NCBI GenBank assembly: GCA_033127725.1
Contig: AP026798.1
Span: forward strand, 1,674,001 to 1,738,000
Source: Bombiscardovia nodaiensis
GTDB lineage: Bacteria > Actinomycetota > Actinomycetes > Actinomycetales > Bifidobacteriaceae
Length of the DNA stretch: 64,000 bases
Direction of reading: 5' to 3'
In this document: piece by piece, positions 20,499 to 30,026 of the stretch
How positions within the stretch are numbered: the stretch's first letter is position 1
How the letters are laid out: every line of letters starts with the position of its first letter
The notes under the pieces: generated by a model
Databases searched by the model: none
Seen by the model: only the letters and a program-made list of their open reading frames with translations
What the model was told of the DNA's origin: nothing
Translations under genes and position numbers: made by a program

Positions 20499-20624
20499 TT
20501 ACCAGAAAATACCAATAGATGTAGCTATACATGCATCAGAAAAAACCACTTTTGTCCTCAAGCTAAGCCGATTGCTGCCCGTCACAATTATTCCTGTCGC
20601 TTGAGACGAATAGGTTAGTGCAGT

Positions 20625-21290
20625 ATGAGTGAGGACACACAGATGGAAGATGAGCAGGACTCGGAGCGGGCGGCCGAGAGCGTGCAGGCTATGTACGAGT
20701 ATGGGTACCGCAAGTCGGGGTATGGGCCGGACGAGCTGGTGACGGACGCGCACGGCAACCCTATTGCGGTGACGGACGCGATGATGAAGGCGGAGGATGC
20801 GGCCAAGCAGGTGACTGCTACACCCCACTTGTGCTACTACTCGCCGCGCATTCCCGGCAACACCGGTTCGGCCATTCGCCTGTGCGCGGTGACGGGCACA
20901 ATTTTGCACCTGGTGGAGCCCCTGGGCTTTAATTTGAAGGACACGAAGCTGCGGCGGGCTGGCCTAGACTACCACGACATGGCGCACGTCGTCTTGCACC
21001 CAGACTTCGACAACCTGGTCGAAACCATGCCCAATTCGCGCATTATTGCCTTCACCGCGCACGCCAGCAAGCTCTACACCGAGGTGGATTACAAGCCCAC
21101 TGACATCCTGCTCTTCGGACCTGAGCCCGGCGACATTCCCGACCCCATGGATATTATGGCGGGCCCGCATGTGGCCGAGCAGGTGCGCCTGCCCATGCGC
21201 CCCAGCTTGCGCAGCTTGAACCTGACCAACTGCGCCTCTATCGCCATCTACGAAGCCTGGAGGCAGCTGGGCTTCGCAGGCGGCCAGTGA
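20625..21290 (+). CDS. trmL: tRNA (cytidine/uridine-34 2'-O)-methyltransferase, SPOUT family
   Basis: Predicted to 2'-O-methylate the wobble base of leucine tRNAs. The knotted SPOUT signatures are clear: IPGNTGSAIRLCAVTG (~res 83), LFGPEPGDIP (~res 160), and RLPMRPSLRSLNLTNCASIAIYEAWRQ at the C-terminal knot, which binds S-adenosylmethionine. The 221 residues exceed E. coli TrmL (~157) because of an acidic N-terminal extension of about 70 residues, absent from the enzyme core. ATG 20625 has only a weak upstream GGTTAG. It converges on galK through a shared terminator. Confidence 0.88.
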   Translation: MSEDTQMEDEQDSERAAESVQAMYEYGYRKSGYGPDELVTDAHGNPIAVTDAMMKAEDAAKQVTATPHLCYYSPRIPGNTGSAIRLCAVTGTILHLVEPLGFNLKDTKLRRAGLDYHDMAHVVLHPDFDNLVETMPNSRIIAFTAHASKLYTEVDYKPTDILLFGPEPGDIPDPMDIMAGPHVAEQVRLPMRPSLRSLNLTNCASIAIYEAWRQLGFAGGQ

Positions 21291-21344
21291 GTAGGGCTGC
21301 AAACGTATGCAGTTTAGGCGCGTAGCTGCTACTGCTTAGAGAGA

Positions 21345-21393
21345 AAGGGGTGGCGCTTCCAAAGCTTGCAGGCTTGGAAGCGCCACCCCTTTT
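21345..21393. terminator. Bidirectional terminator trmL / galK
   Basis: A perfect 18-bp stem (AAGGGGTGGCGCTTCCAA and its complement) with an 11-nt loop. T-rich on the plus side (CCCCTTTTC) and, read from the minus strand, followed by TTTCTC. Confidence 0.9.
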
Positions 21394-21435
21394 CAAAACC
21401 GACTGCCTAAGATCTACTCAGGCCAGTCTCATACC

Positions 21436-22695
21436 TCACGCCTCGCGCTGGGCAGAGGACGAAGCCAAGGCCGCCAGGGCGCGAGGCTGGTGGAAGCCCT
21501 TACGCTCGAACTCCTGGGCAATGAGCTCGGCTAGGGGCTTAGAGCGCCCCTTGTCAACCAAGGCAATGATGGAGCCGCCGAAGCCGCCGCCGGTCATGCG
21601 CGCGCCGTAAGCACCGTTGGCCCGCGCCACATCTACGGCCGTATCGAGCTCAGGCACCGTCACCTCGTAGTCGTCGCGCAGGGAGTTGTGCGAGGCGTTG
21701 AAGAGCTCGCCAGCCCTCTTAATGTCGCCCGAACCAAAGGCCTGAATAAACTCGCCCACGCGCCCAATCTCGGTGATGACGTGCCGCACGCGCTTACGCT
21801 GAGTGGGGTCGCTCAGCCGGTCCAAGACCTCCTCCAGCGCCTGCTGCTGGTCTTGAGCGGCTGCCACCTGGTCGGCCACGACCCGCAAGTTCTCTACGCC
21901 CAGAGCCTTGGCTGCATCCTCGCAGGAGTTGCGGCGGGCTGCGTACTGGCCGTCGTTGAGCTGGTGGGGGGCCTGAGTGTCGAGCACCAGGAGCTCCAAG
22001 CCCTGCGAAGCCAAGTCGAAAGGCACCTGCTTGACTGACTCCAGGGCCGACAGACCCGGCCGGCAGTCTAATTCGATGGCATTACCCGCTTGGCAGCGCA
22101 TGGAAGCTGACTGGTCCATACCGCCAGTGGAAGCGCCGGCCATGTCGTTTTCTGACTGAATAGCGGCGGCAATGAGTGTGAGCCGCCCTTCGTCGCTGCC
22201 ACCGAAACCGAGCCCGTAGGCCTCGTCCAGGGCCAGGGCCGTAGAGCAGGTCATGGCTGCCGACGATGAGAGGCCTGAGCCCACTGGCACACAGGAGATG
22301 AAGGCACCGTCGAACCCGCTCACCTGGTCAAAACCCGCCTGGCGCAAGGCCCAAGCCACACCCACCGGGTAGGCCGTCCACCCGCTCACGCCACCCGCCT
22401 GGAGCCCATCCAAGCTGGCCGTCTCTGGCTCGCCTGAGCCAAAGGAAGAGACGAGCCTCACCTGGTCGTCCTCCCGAGGCTTCATGGCCAAAAAAGTCCG
22501 GTGGGGCAAGGCTATCGGCAGGCACAGGCCCGCGTTGTAGTCTGTGTGCTCGCCGATTAAATTCACTCGTCCTGGGGCCGACCACACTCCTAGCGGATCG
22601 CTCCCAAACGTCTTGCGGAAGAGCTCGGCCGCCTGGCTGGCTCCCTCCCCCTGGGCTCCCAGGCTCATGGCTTCAACAAATTCAACGCTACTCAT
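21436..22695 (-). CDS. galK: Galactokinase
   Basis: Phosphorylates galactose to galactose-1-phosphate, first step of the Leloir pathway, using ATP. The GHMP-kinase signatures are all present: GRVNLIGEHTDYNAG (~res 43), PVGSGLSSSAAMTCS (~res 132, ATP loop) and GARMTGGGFGGS (~res 365). 419 residues is normal. It lies 87 bp downstream of galT on the same strand and is probably in one transcript with it. Confidence 0.97.
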   Translation of the reverse strand: MSSVEFVEAMSLGAQGEGASQAAELFRKTFGSDPLGVWSAPGRVNLIGEHTDYNAGLCLPIALPHRTFLAMKPREDDQVRLVSSFGSGEPETASLDGLQAGGVSGWTAYPVGVAWALRQAGFDQVSGFDGAFISCVPVGSGLSSSAAMTCSTALALDEAYGLGFGGSDEGRLTLIAAAIQSENDMAGASTGGMDQSASMRCQAGNAIELDCRPGLSALESVKQVPFDLASQGLELLVLDTQAPHQLNDGQYAARRNSCEDAAKALGVENLRVVADQVAAAQDQQQALEEVLDRLSDPTQRKRVRHVITEIGRVGEFIQAFGSGDIKRAGELFNASHNSLRDDYEVTVPELDTAVDVARANGAYGARMTGGGFGGSIIALVDKGRSKPLAELIAQEFERKGFHQPRALAALASSSAQREA

Positions 22696-22782
22696 TACTG
22701 GCGCTCCTTTGCGACTGACTATCGCTTCTTGTACTCATGGGGCCAGCGGCTGGCCGGTTGTAGGCAGCCGCAGGTGCTGCTT

Positions 22783-24090
22783 TCACTCGCCTTCAGCCGA
22801 AATATCGACGGCTCCGAGCTCGTGGAAACGAGCGGCAATTTTTTCGGGTGTCGTGTCGGAAATCCAAGCTGCCATACCCGACTCCGATCCCGCTAAATAC
22901 TTGACCTTGTTGGCCGCTCGGCGGAAGGAGAAGAACTGCAAGTTGAGCCGGTAGTTGGCCCTGCGCGGGTCCTGGACCGGTGCCTGATGCCAGGCTGCGA
23001 TGTAAGGCAGGTCCATGCCCTTGCCGTCGCCCTTGTCGAAGAAGGCGTTGCCGCGCTTCAAGAGTGTGGAATACATCTGGGCCAGATCCCAGCGCTCCTG
23101 GTCGTCCAGTTGGTCGATAGAGAGGATGCCGTCGCGCACAGGGGCTACGTGCACCTCCAGAGGCCAGCGAGCAGCCGCAGGAACATACGCCACCCATGAG
23201 TGGTTACGCATAATAATGCGCTCCCCTGCCTTGAGCTCAGCCTGGAGAATGTCTTGCAAAAGGTTGCCGCCAGTGCGCTCGGCGTAGGCCTGGCTCTGCT
23301 TGAGCTCAGCCTCCATCCGCGGCGGAATGAAGGGATAGGAATAAATCTGCCCGTGCGGGTGGGCCAGGGAGACACCAATTTCCTGGCCGTGATTCTCGAA
23401 GGGGAAGACCTGCTCAATGCCGTCCAGGGCCGAGAGTTCAGCCGTGCGGAAGGCCCAGGCCTCCACCACTGTGCGCAGGCGCTTGACCGGCAACTGGGCG
23501 GGCAGGGAGTTCTCGTCAGGGTCGAAGCAGACCACTTCGCAGCGCCCGTTGGCCTCACGCATGGGCCACAGGTGGTTGCCGTCCACGTACGTGGTCGTAG
23601 GCTCTACGCCCGGCACTTGCATCATGGAAGGGAAGCGATTCTCGAAGATGACTACATCGTAGTCAGTGTCGGGCACTTCGCCGTCTTGATAAGGGTCGCC
23701 GGGCTTGCGGGCTGCCAGCGGGTTACCGGTAGCTGTAGCACCCGGACCGGCAGTGATAGGTCGATTCATACGGGCTGTGGCCATAGGAATCCAGTCGCCG
23801 GTCAGAGGATCGCGGCGCATCTGCGGGGCTTGCACCTTGATGGGGTTGCCGTCCGCGTCTACCCCCGGCGAAAAACGGTCTGCCAGAGGGCGAGGATCCT
23901 TGAGCTGGCGGGTCTTAGCGCCCGACACATACTCAGGATCGTCGTCCAGGTAAAAGAATTGCCGCCCATCCGCCAAGATCGTCGGGGTAATGCGAATATG
24001 CTCCTTAGCGTACGCCCCCGGCTGGTAGCGCTGCGGCTGATAGGCACCCTGCTCCTGCTGCTCGCTTGTATCTGGCCCACTCTGGCTCAT
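22783..24090 (-). CDS. galT: Galactose-1-phosphate uridylyltransferase
   Basis: Exchanges UDP-glucose and galactose-1-phosphate for UDP-galactose and glucose-1-phosphate. The active-site HPH triad lies in SLAHPHGQIYSYPF, with NHSWVAYVPAAARWPLEVHV downstream. The start at ATG 24090 (435 residues) is preferred over ATG 24141 because GAGGAAG lies ahead of it; the longer version would add 17 residues unlike the family. It stands between the DeoR-type regulator and galK, all on the minus strand. Confidence 0.96.
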   Translation of the reverse strand: MSQSGPDTSEQQEQGAYQPQRYQPGAYAKEHIRITPTILADGRQFFYLDDDPEYVSGAKTRQLKDPRPLADRFSPGVDADGNPIKVQAPQMRRDPLTGDWIPMATARMNRPITAGPGATATGNPLAARKPGDPYQDGEVPDTDYDVVIFENRFPSMMQVPGVEPTTTYVDGNHLWPMREANGRCEVVCFDPDENSLPAQLPVKRLRTVVEAWAFRTAELSALDGIEQVFPFENHGQEIGVSLAHPHGQIYSYPFIPPRMEAELKQSQAYAERTGGNLLQDILQAELKAGERIIMRNHSWVAYVPAAARWPLEVHVAPVRDGILSIDQLDDQERWDLAQMYSTLLKRGNAFFDKGDGKGMDLPYIAAWHQAPVQDPRRANYRLNLQFFSFRRAANKVKYLAGSESGMAAWISDTTPEKIAARFHELGAVDISAEGE

Positions 24091-24174
24091 AAAACCCGCT
24101 TCCTCTCTAGCTATATTGCCTTGTATTGCCGTTACTGACACTGCTACGCTCGCCTGAGCTGCTCGCTCTTGAGT

Positions 24175-24996
24175 TCAGAGCGCCGGCGATTCGCTGTCCT
24201 TGTCGACACCAGATTCGCCCGAGGGCGCCAGAACCAGCTCGCGCACCAAGGATTTAGTGGCTTCGACTGATTCAGCATCCAGGCCGTCGTCAGTCACCAC
24301 CGTGTCGACTTGGTCGAAGGAGGCAAACAAGGAGAGCGATGTGCACGACCACTTGGTGTGGTCGGTCAGAATGATAGTGCGGTCGGCAATCGACATGAGC
24401 GCCATATCGGTAGCCGCCTCCAGGGAGTTGGGCATTAAAAAGCCGCGAGGGATCGAGACTGAGTGCGTGCCCAGAAAAACAGTGTTGACGCGCAGGGAGG
24501 CCACAACCTTGTCCGCAATCGGGCCCACCAACGAGTTGGAGCGGGTGATGACGCCACCGGTGACGATAACTTCCACTTCTTTGCTCTCCATAGCCTGCAC
24601 CAGTTCAGCCACAGGGATGGAATTCGTCAGGATGGTGATGCCCTCGCACTGGCGGGATTCCAGCAGGTGCTGGGCGAAGACGTAGGCCGTGGTTCCGCCG
24701 CCGATGGCAATCACATCGCCCGGGGACACATAGGACACCGCCCGGCGGGCAATCATATCTTTGAGTCCCATGTCCATCTGCGACTTGACTGAGAAAAGGG
24801 GTTCAGCCAAGAGGGAGGAGGTGGTGACCGCTCCCCCGTGGACCCGCTTCAGGAGCCCCTTATCAGCCAAATCGGCGATGTCGCGCCGGATGGTCATAGC
24901 GGAAACACCGAGTTCTTTCGACAGGGCCGTAATGCGCACGGCACCGCGCGTGCGAAGCCTGTTGAGAATGAGATGCTGCCGTTGCGAAGAAATCAT
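24175..24996 (-). CDS. DeoR/GlpR-family transcriptional regulator
   Basis: An N-terminal DeoR helix-turn-helix (RQHLILNRLRTRG ... ELGVSAMTIRRDIADL) is followed by a sugar-phosphate-binding DeoRC domain with IGGGTTAYVFAQ and the VDTVVTDDG-type motif. The start at ATG 24996 gives 273 residues and the usual DeoR N-terminus (MISSQRQ); an upstream TTG at 25032 would add 12 atypical residues. It lies 84 bp upstream of galT and most likely controls the galactose genes in response to a phosphorylated sugar. CGAAC and TTCG half-sites occur just upstream of the start and could be an autoregulatory site. Confidence 0.88.
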   Translation of the reverse strand: MISSQRQHLILNRLRTRGAVRITALSKELGVSAMTIRRDIADLADKGLLKRVHGGAVTTSSLLAEPLFSVKSQMDMGLKDMIARRAVSYVSPGDVIAIGGGTTAYVFAQHLLESRQCEGITILTNSIPVAELVQAMESKEVEVIVTGGVITRSNSLVGPIADKVVASLRVNTVFLGTHSVSIPRGFLMPNSLEAATDMALMSIADRTIILTDHTKWSCTSLSLFASFDQVDTVVTDDGLDAESVEATKSLVRELVLAPSGESGVDKDSESPAL

Positions 24997-25182
24997 ACGA
25001 ACATTATCGCACACATTCGCCCAAAAAAGCAAGGCGACCGGGTGGGCGTGCCCCGGCGGCAGTAGTCAGCCCTCGGACGGTAGCATCTGGCGCTTTGCAG
25101 GACCATAATTTCTGCGACCGCTCAACTGGCGAACGCACATCGCCCCAGGCATTTGTTTATAACAACGTTGTAAATGCACAGG

Positions 25183-26039
25183 TCATGAACGACGAGCCCC
25201 CGCCGCTCGCAGGGGTCGCCGCAGCCGCTCCAGGCCCCAGAAGCTCACCCGCTTCACCGCCTCGAGCACAATACGAGAGTCCATTTTTGACGAGCCCCGC
25301 TGCCGTTCCACAAAAACGATTGGCACCTCTTGCACAATGCCGCCCGCAGCCAGAACCCGCCTGAGCATGTCAATCTGAAATACGTAGCCAGAGGACTGCA
25401 CGCCAGCCAGGTCCACCCGCCGCAGGATGCGTGAGCGATAGGCCCGAAAACCTGCCGTCACGTCGTGAACCCGCAGACCAAGCGCCAGGCGCGCATACCA
25501 GGAACCCATGCGGGAGATGACATCCCGGTACCAGGGCCAGCCCACAGTCATGCCCCCGCGCACCCGCCGGGAGCCAATGACCACATCCACCTGGGACCGG
25601 TGTTCGAGGGCAGCCAACAAACGCGGCAGATCCTGGGGCCGGTGCGAGCCGTCCATATCCATCTCGCAAATCACCGCGAACTCCCGCTCTAGCCCCCAAG
25701 CAAAACCAGCCAAATAGGCGGGCCCGAGCCCCGAGGACCCTGCCGGTGAATGACCTCAACACGCTCCTCTTGCTGGCTCAGATGCTCGGCTATCTGCCCG
25801 GTGCCGTCAGGAGAATCGTCATCTACCACCAGCACCGTAGCCCGCGGGCAGGCCAGCAAGACCCCGCGCAGGCCAGCAGTTATATTGTCTGCCTCGTTGT
25901 AAGTAGGCATGACCACTAGCACACCCTGGCCACTAGCCAGCGCAAGATCGTGCTTCACCGTCAGGCGAGCCCGAGCGGGCTGGGTTTGAGCTTGCACTGG
26001 GCCGCGCGCAGGCCGGTATTGCCCAGAAGCGCCGCTCAT
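25183..26039 (-). pseudogene. Family 2 glycosyltransferase (polyprenyl-phosphate mannosyltransferase type), frameshifted
   Basis: The N-terminal part (26039 to ~25732) has the GT-A start VLVVMPTYNEADNI and VLVVDDDSPDGTG, as in dolichol/polyprenol-phosphate mannose synthases. The rest continues in another frame from about 25728 with CEMDMDGSHRPQDLPRLL and GSRRVRGG. The break falls in a G4 run of the coding strand (C4 at 25729-25732): one extra G would give the expected HRQGPRG-LGPAYLAGFAWG. The joined protein would be about 285 residues, a full family length. Either the gene has lost function or the read lost a base. It overlaps the oxidoreductase gene upstream by four bases. Confidence 0.8.
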
Positions 26040-27514
26040 CGCTTAGTACCGTAAGCGCCTTGCAAGTACGCCTGGGGGTAGGGCGCCTGGTTGGTGGGCA
26101 GACCGAGCTTATAGGCTGCTCGCAGGGGCCAGTAGGGATCACGGAGGGCAGCGCGACCAATCTCGACCGCGTCGGCCTGCCCCCATCGCACAATGCACTC
26201 GGCCTGCTTAGGCTTGGTAATCAGCCCAACTGCCGTCGTCGGCACTAGCGCCTGGGCCCGTACCTGCTGAGCAAATGGCACCTGATAGCCGGGCTTGGCA
26301 GGCGTATAGACCCCGCTTACGATAGCCCCAGTTGACACGTCCACCAGATCCACGCCGTGCGCTTTCAGCACCCGCGCCAACTCGATAGTCTGCTCCAAAT
26401 CCCAGCCGCCCTGGGCCCAATCGGTGGCCGAGACGCGCACCAGCAGGGGCATAGTTTGAGGAATAGCCGCCCGAATTGCATCTGCTACTTCGACAACCAG
26501 CCGGATCCGATGCTCGAACTCACCTCCGTACTCGTCGCTGCGGACGTTGGTGAGCGGGTCCAAAAATTCTGAGAGCAAGTACCCGTGGGCCGCGTGAATT
26601 TCAATGCCCTCGAAGCCTGCACGCACTGCCCGCCGGGCCGCAGCCGCAAAGTCTTCTACGATGGCGCCTATTTCGCCAACCCCTAGCTGGCGAGGCGTGT
26701 CCATCTTCCCGTACGCCAGAGGGCTGGGCGCCAGGGGTTGCCAACCACCCAGGTCAGCCGGCACCGTGCGACTAATATAGCCCAGAGAAGAACAGCCAGA
26801 CGAGGCCTTACGCCCGGCGTGGTTGAGCTGGATGACCGGCACCGCACCGGCAGCGCGCACGTCGGTGGCGATGCGCTGCAGGGCCTGCTCCTGCCGGTCG
26901 TTCCACAGGCCCAAGTCGCAGGGCGAGATACGGGCTTGCGGGCTGACCGCGGTCGATTCCACAATCACCAGTCCAAAACCGCCCAGGGCTCTGGACACAT
27001 AGTGCTGATAGTGGAAGTCAGTAGCGACGCCATCTTGCGCCTGAACCGAGTACATGCACATAGGCGGCAGCCAGATGCGGTTGCGCACCTGCACCTGCCG
27101 CAGGCTCATAGGCGTAAAGAGTCCAGGAACCTTGACTTTCGTAAGCTTAGCAGTCGCCTGCTGGGCCTTGCCCCCTGGCTCGCCCTTGCCTAATTTACTT
27201 GACTTCTTCAACTTTTTGGGTTTGTCGGACTTGTGCGCTTTGTCTGGATTGTCTGGATTGTCTGGATTGTCTGCAGCATGCTTTTTGCCTGATTTACCAG
27301 CTTCGCCTTCCTGCGCCCGCTCTGCAGCCTTGCCGAATTTGTCGGACTGGCTAGACTCGCCAGCTTTGCCCGCATAATCATGTCCATACTTAGGCATGGC
27401 AGCCGTAGTTTCTAGGCCTTCACTGGCTCCGACCGACGTCTGAGCGTGCCGACCAAGGGCATTCACCTCAACGGGCCTGCCAAAAGCCTCCTGGTACTCG
27501 TGTAGCTCGTCCAT
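26036..27514 (-). CDS. NADH:flavin oxidoreductase (old yellow enzyme, YqjM-like) with low-complexity N-terminal extension
   Basis: The catalytic domain (~res 130-492) is a FMN-binding TIM barrel reducing activated C=C bonds. Family marks are LFTPMSLRQVQVRNRIWLPPM with the following CMYS, VIQLNHAGRKA, EIHAAHGYLLSEFLDP and the phosphate loop (VGLITKPKQAE, DAVEIGRAALRDPYWP). The first ~125 residues are not part of the family: a Lys/Gly/Asp-rich disordered stretch with DNPDNPDNPDK encoded by a 9-bp tandem repeat. ATG 27514 has GAGG 8 bases upstream; a start nearer the barrel cannot be excluded. It overlaps the frameshifted glycosyltransferase by an ATGA. Confidence 0.87.
   Translation of the reverse strand: MDELHEYQEAFGRPVEVNALGRHAQTSVGASEGLETTAAMPKYGHDYAGKAGESSQSDKFGKAAERAQEGEAGKSGKKHAADNPDNPDNPDKAHKSDKPKKLKKSSKLGKGEPGGKAQQATAKLTKVKVPGLFTPMSLRQVQVRNRIWLPPMCMYSVQAQDGVATDFHYQHYVSRALGGFGLVIVESTAVSPQARISPCDLGLWNDRQEQALQRIATDVRAAGAVPVIQLNHAGRKASSGCSSLGYISRTVPADLGGWQPLAPSPLAYGKMDTPRQLGVGEIGAIVEDFAAAARRAVRAGFEGIEIHAAHGYLLSEFLDPLTNVRSDEYGGEFEHRIRLVVEVADAIRAAIPQTMPLLVRVSATDWAQGGWDLEQTIELARVLKAHGVDLVDVSTGAIVSGVYTPAKPGYQVPFAQQVRAQALVPTTAVGLITKPKQAECIVRWGQADAVEIGRAALRDPYWPLRAAYKLGLPTNQAPYPQAYLQGAYGTKR
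27240..27274. repeat. 9-bp tandem repeat inside the oxidoreductase gene
   Basis: TTGTCTGGA occurs three times in tandem, plus a partial fourth copy, and encodes the D-N-P repeats in the protein's disordered N-terminus. Being in units of nine, copy changes would not shift the frame. Confidence 0.9.
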
Positions 27515-27686
27515 ATTCCAGCCTCAACTTTCCTGCTAGCACCACCGTTTCACCTCATCAGCGAGCACAAGCTGGGACACCGCACTCCCCCTACTCCGGG
27601 CGGCAGGTCCAACTGGTCGTGTGCTCCCTATTCTAGGCTATATTCTTCGGGTACGCGCAAGCCTTGAGCAAGAACCGGTACCTGCC

Positions 27687-29951
27687 TTACTCCTCGTCGT
27701 CAGCCTCTTGAGCTGGCTGAGCTTCAGCGGGTTGGGCTGGCTGAGTTACGGCAGGCCGGGGCTGCTGAGCAATCGGCGCCCGCTGTTGTTGTTGCTGCTG
27801 CTGAGTATTCTGTACCTTGCCCAAGTACTTGTCGTCAGGCTTACCGTAGTCGTTGTCCGCCGGTATATTCGCAGCCTTTAAGTAGTCGTTCATAAACTGC
27901 TTCCAAGCCGGGGTGGCAATGTACATGCCGTACCAGGCGCCACGGCTCACACCGTTGATGGTCTTGCCGTTGAAGGACTCCTGGTGTTCGGCGTTGCCCA
28001 CGGCAACGAATGAGGCCACTTGGGGCACAAAACCGCCGGTGAGCATGTACTTGTCCTCGTGGGTACCGGTCTTAGCGAAGGTCTTACGGCCCCCGTCCAG
28101 CTGGGTCGTGGCCGCCTCACCGCCCGGCGTAGAGACACCTTGATTGATGACGTAGGCCGCGGTCTGCGCAATCTTGGGGTCAATGGCCTGGTGGCAGTTG
28201 GCGGAAGGCACCTGGATTTGCTTGTTGCGCTTGTCGGTCACCTTTTTGATGGCGATGGGCGAGCACTCCACACCGTTGGCAGCGATGGTGGCGTACACAT
28301 TCGCCATAGTGAGCGGGGAAGCCATAGCTGCGCCGATAGTGAACGGCGGATGGAAGTACTGGGATGACTTCAAATCCATCTCGTTGGCAGCAGAGTTGTG
28401 GTAGCCCATATCTTTAGCTGTGTCAGCTATAGAGCACAAGCTAATCTGCTGGGCGATTGCACCCTGGGTCGTGTTGTGGGAGCGCACAATACTCTGCAGA
28501 GGTGTCTCCGGCGAAACATTGCCTCCCCCAGAGTTGGTCACATCCCAGTAACCACCGCCGAAGTCATGCTGCTGGCCACTTGAATCCTTACAGTTAAAGG
28601 ACGAAAGCGGGTAATGGGTAGACGTGACCAAGGGCTGGTTGACCGACTTGCCCGCCTGCATCCAGGAGACAATATTGATAGGTTTCCAGGTTGAGCCCGT
28701 CATGAAGCCCTGGCCGCCGCCGTCCACCTCGTCCACCGCATAGTTGATGGCCGTGCGGGTGCCGCCCGATTTCTCTGTGGCATCGTAGGTGCGGTTGAGG
28801 CCGAACCCCAACACTTCGCCCGTACCAGGGCGGATAGCAGCCAGTGCTACCTCGAAGCCGGAGGGGTCATCCACGGGAATAGTAGCGCGGGCCGCGTTCA
28901 TGGCCGCGTTGTTGGCATTGACATCGAGCGTGGTGTAAATGTCGAGTCCGCCCTCCTTGAGGAGTCGGTTGCGGGCCTCGGGTGTCTTGCCAAACTCTTT
29001 AGAATTCAAAATCTGCTTGGTCACGTAGTCACAGAAGAAGGCAGCGTCTCCAGCGGTCTGGCAGCCCGCATACACCTCCTGCACATGCAACATCTGATCC
29101 AGGGGCTTGGCCTTCGCTTCGTCACGCTGCTTGGCCGAAATATAGCCCTGCTGTTCCATCAAATCGAGCACAATATCGCGCTGCTCTTGGGAGGCCTTCA
29201 CGTCTACTGTTGGGTCAAACTTGGCCGGATTCTTGGTCACTGCGGCAATCGTAGCCGCCTCGCCCGCGTCCAGGTCCTTAGCTGACTTGTTGAAGTAGCG
29301 GCGGGCCGCCGTCTCCACCCCATAGGTTTTAACGCCGAACTGGGCAATGTTTAAGTAGCCCTGCAAAATCTCAGCCTTGGAGTACTGCTTTTCCATCTGC
29401 ACGGCGATCAGCATCTCGCGCATCTTACGGGCGATGGTCTCCTCGCGCGCGTGGTACTCGGCGATCGGGTCGTCGTTCTGCTCAGCCTGGGTCATGAGCA
29501 CGTTCTTGACGTACTGCTGGGTCAGGGAAGAGCCTCCCTGGGTGTCGCCCTGCTTCACATAGGTCTGAATGAACGCGCGCAGAACGCCCTGCATATCCAC
29601 GCCTGAGTGCTCGAAGAAACGGCGGTCCTCCCGGGCCACCACGGCCTTTTGCATGGTGTTGGAGACATCTTTCAGGGGCACCACAATGCGGTTTTGCGCG
29701 TAAAAGGTAGCGATGACCGTGTGCCCGTCGGAGGCGTACAAGCGCGACTGCTGGGGCAGGTCGTTCACATTGAAATCGACGTTGTCCACGGACAGGCTGG
29801 GCAGCAAGTGCTTAGCCGCCGCGTTCGCTCCATACACGCCGGGCAGGAGGAAACCAGAGACCACCACACCGCCAGCCACGCAGAACATCAGGTAAGCCAG
29901 CAGGAGGGTGAGAAAGCGGTGAACGGTCATCGACTTCTTGTTTTCAGGCAT
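27687..29951 (-). CDS. Class A penicillin-binding protein (transglycosylase/transpeptidase)
   Basis: A bifunctional peptidoglycan synthase anchored by one N-terminal membrane helix (~res 10-32). The GT51 transglycosylase domain holds EDRRFFEHSGVD (catalytic Glu, ~res 107) and GGSSLTQQYVKN. The penicillin-binding domain has GSTWKP (nucleophile Ser, ~res 415), SHN and KTGT (~res 640). The C-terminal ~60 residues are a Gln/Ala/Pro-rich tail encoded partly by CAG/CAA repeats. 754 residues fits actinobacterial PBP1-type proteins. It stands alone between the Crp-type regulator and the oxidoreductase. Confidence 0.95.
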   Translation of the reverse strand: MPENKKSMTVHRFLTLLLAYLMFCVAGGVVVSGFLLPGVYGANAAAKHLLPSLSVDNVDFNVNDLPQQSRLYASDGHTVIATFYAQNRIVVPLKDVSNTMQKAVVAREDRRFFEHSGVDMQGVLRAFIQTYVKQGDTQGGSSLTQQYVKNVLMTQAEQNDDPIAEYHAREETIARKMREMLIAVQMEKQYSKAEILQGYLNIAQFGVKTYGVETAARRYFNKSAKDLDAGEAATIAAVTKNPAKFDPTVDVKASQEQRDIVLDLMEQQGYISAKQRDEAKAKPLDQMLHVQEVYAGCQTAGDAAFFCDYVTKQILNSKEFGKTPEARNRLLKEGGLDIYTTLDVNANNAAMNAARATIPVDDPSGFEVALAAIRPGTGEVLGFGLNRTYDATEKSGGTRTAINYAVDEVDGGGQGFMTGSTWKPINIVSWMQAGKSVNQPLVTSTHYPLSSFNCKDSSGQQHDFGGGYWDVTNSGGGNVSPETPLQSIVRSHNTTQGAIAQQISLCSIADTAKDMGYHNSAANEMDLKSSQYFHPPFTIGAAMASPLTMANVYATIAANGVECSPIAIKKVTDKRNKQIQVPSANCHQAIDPKIAQTAAYVINQGVSTPGGEAATTQLDGGRKTFAKTGTHEDKYMLTGGFVPQVASFVAVGNAEHQESFNGKTINGVSRGAWYGMYIATPAWKQFMNDYLKAANIPADNDYGKPDDKYLGKVQNTQQQQQQQRAPIAQQPRPAVTQPAQPAEAQPAQEADDEE

Positions 29952-30026
29952 GTCCCTATTCTAGAACTGCCGCTCTACCTGTCAGCGCAATTGTGACTAC
30001 CAGCAAGCTCCCAGCTAGAACCCCTT

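Larger units (their letters stand above)
20243..20624. other. AT-rich intergenic region mutY / trmL
   Basis: A 382-bp divergent gap, noticeably more AT-rich than its neighbours. It contains the decayed fragment (20291-20461) and the 24-bp palindrome (20475-20498). The composition suggests a remnant of acquired DNA. Confidence 0.55.
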
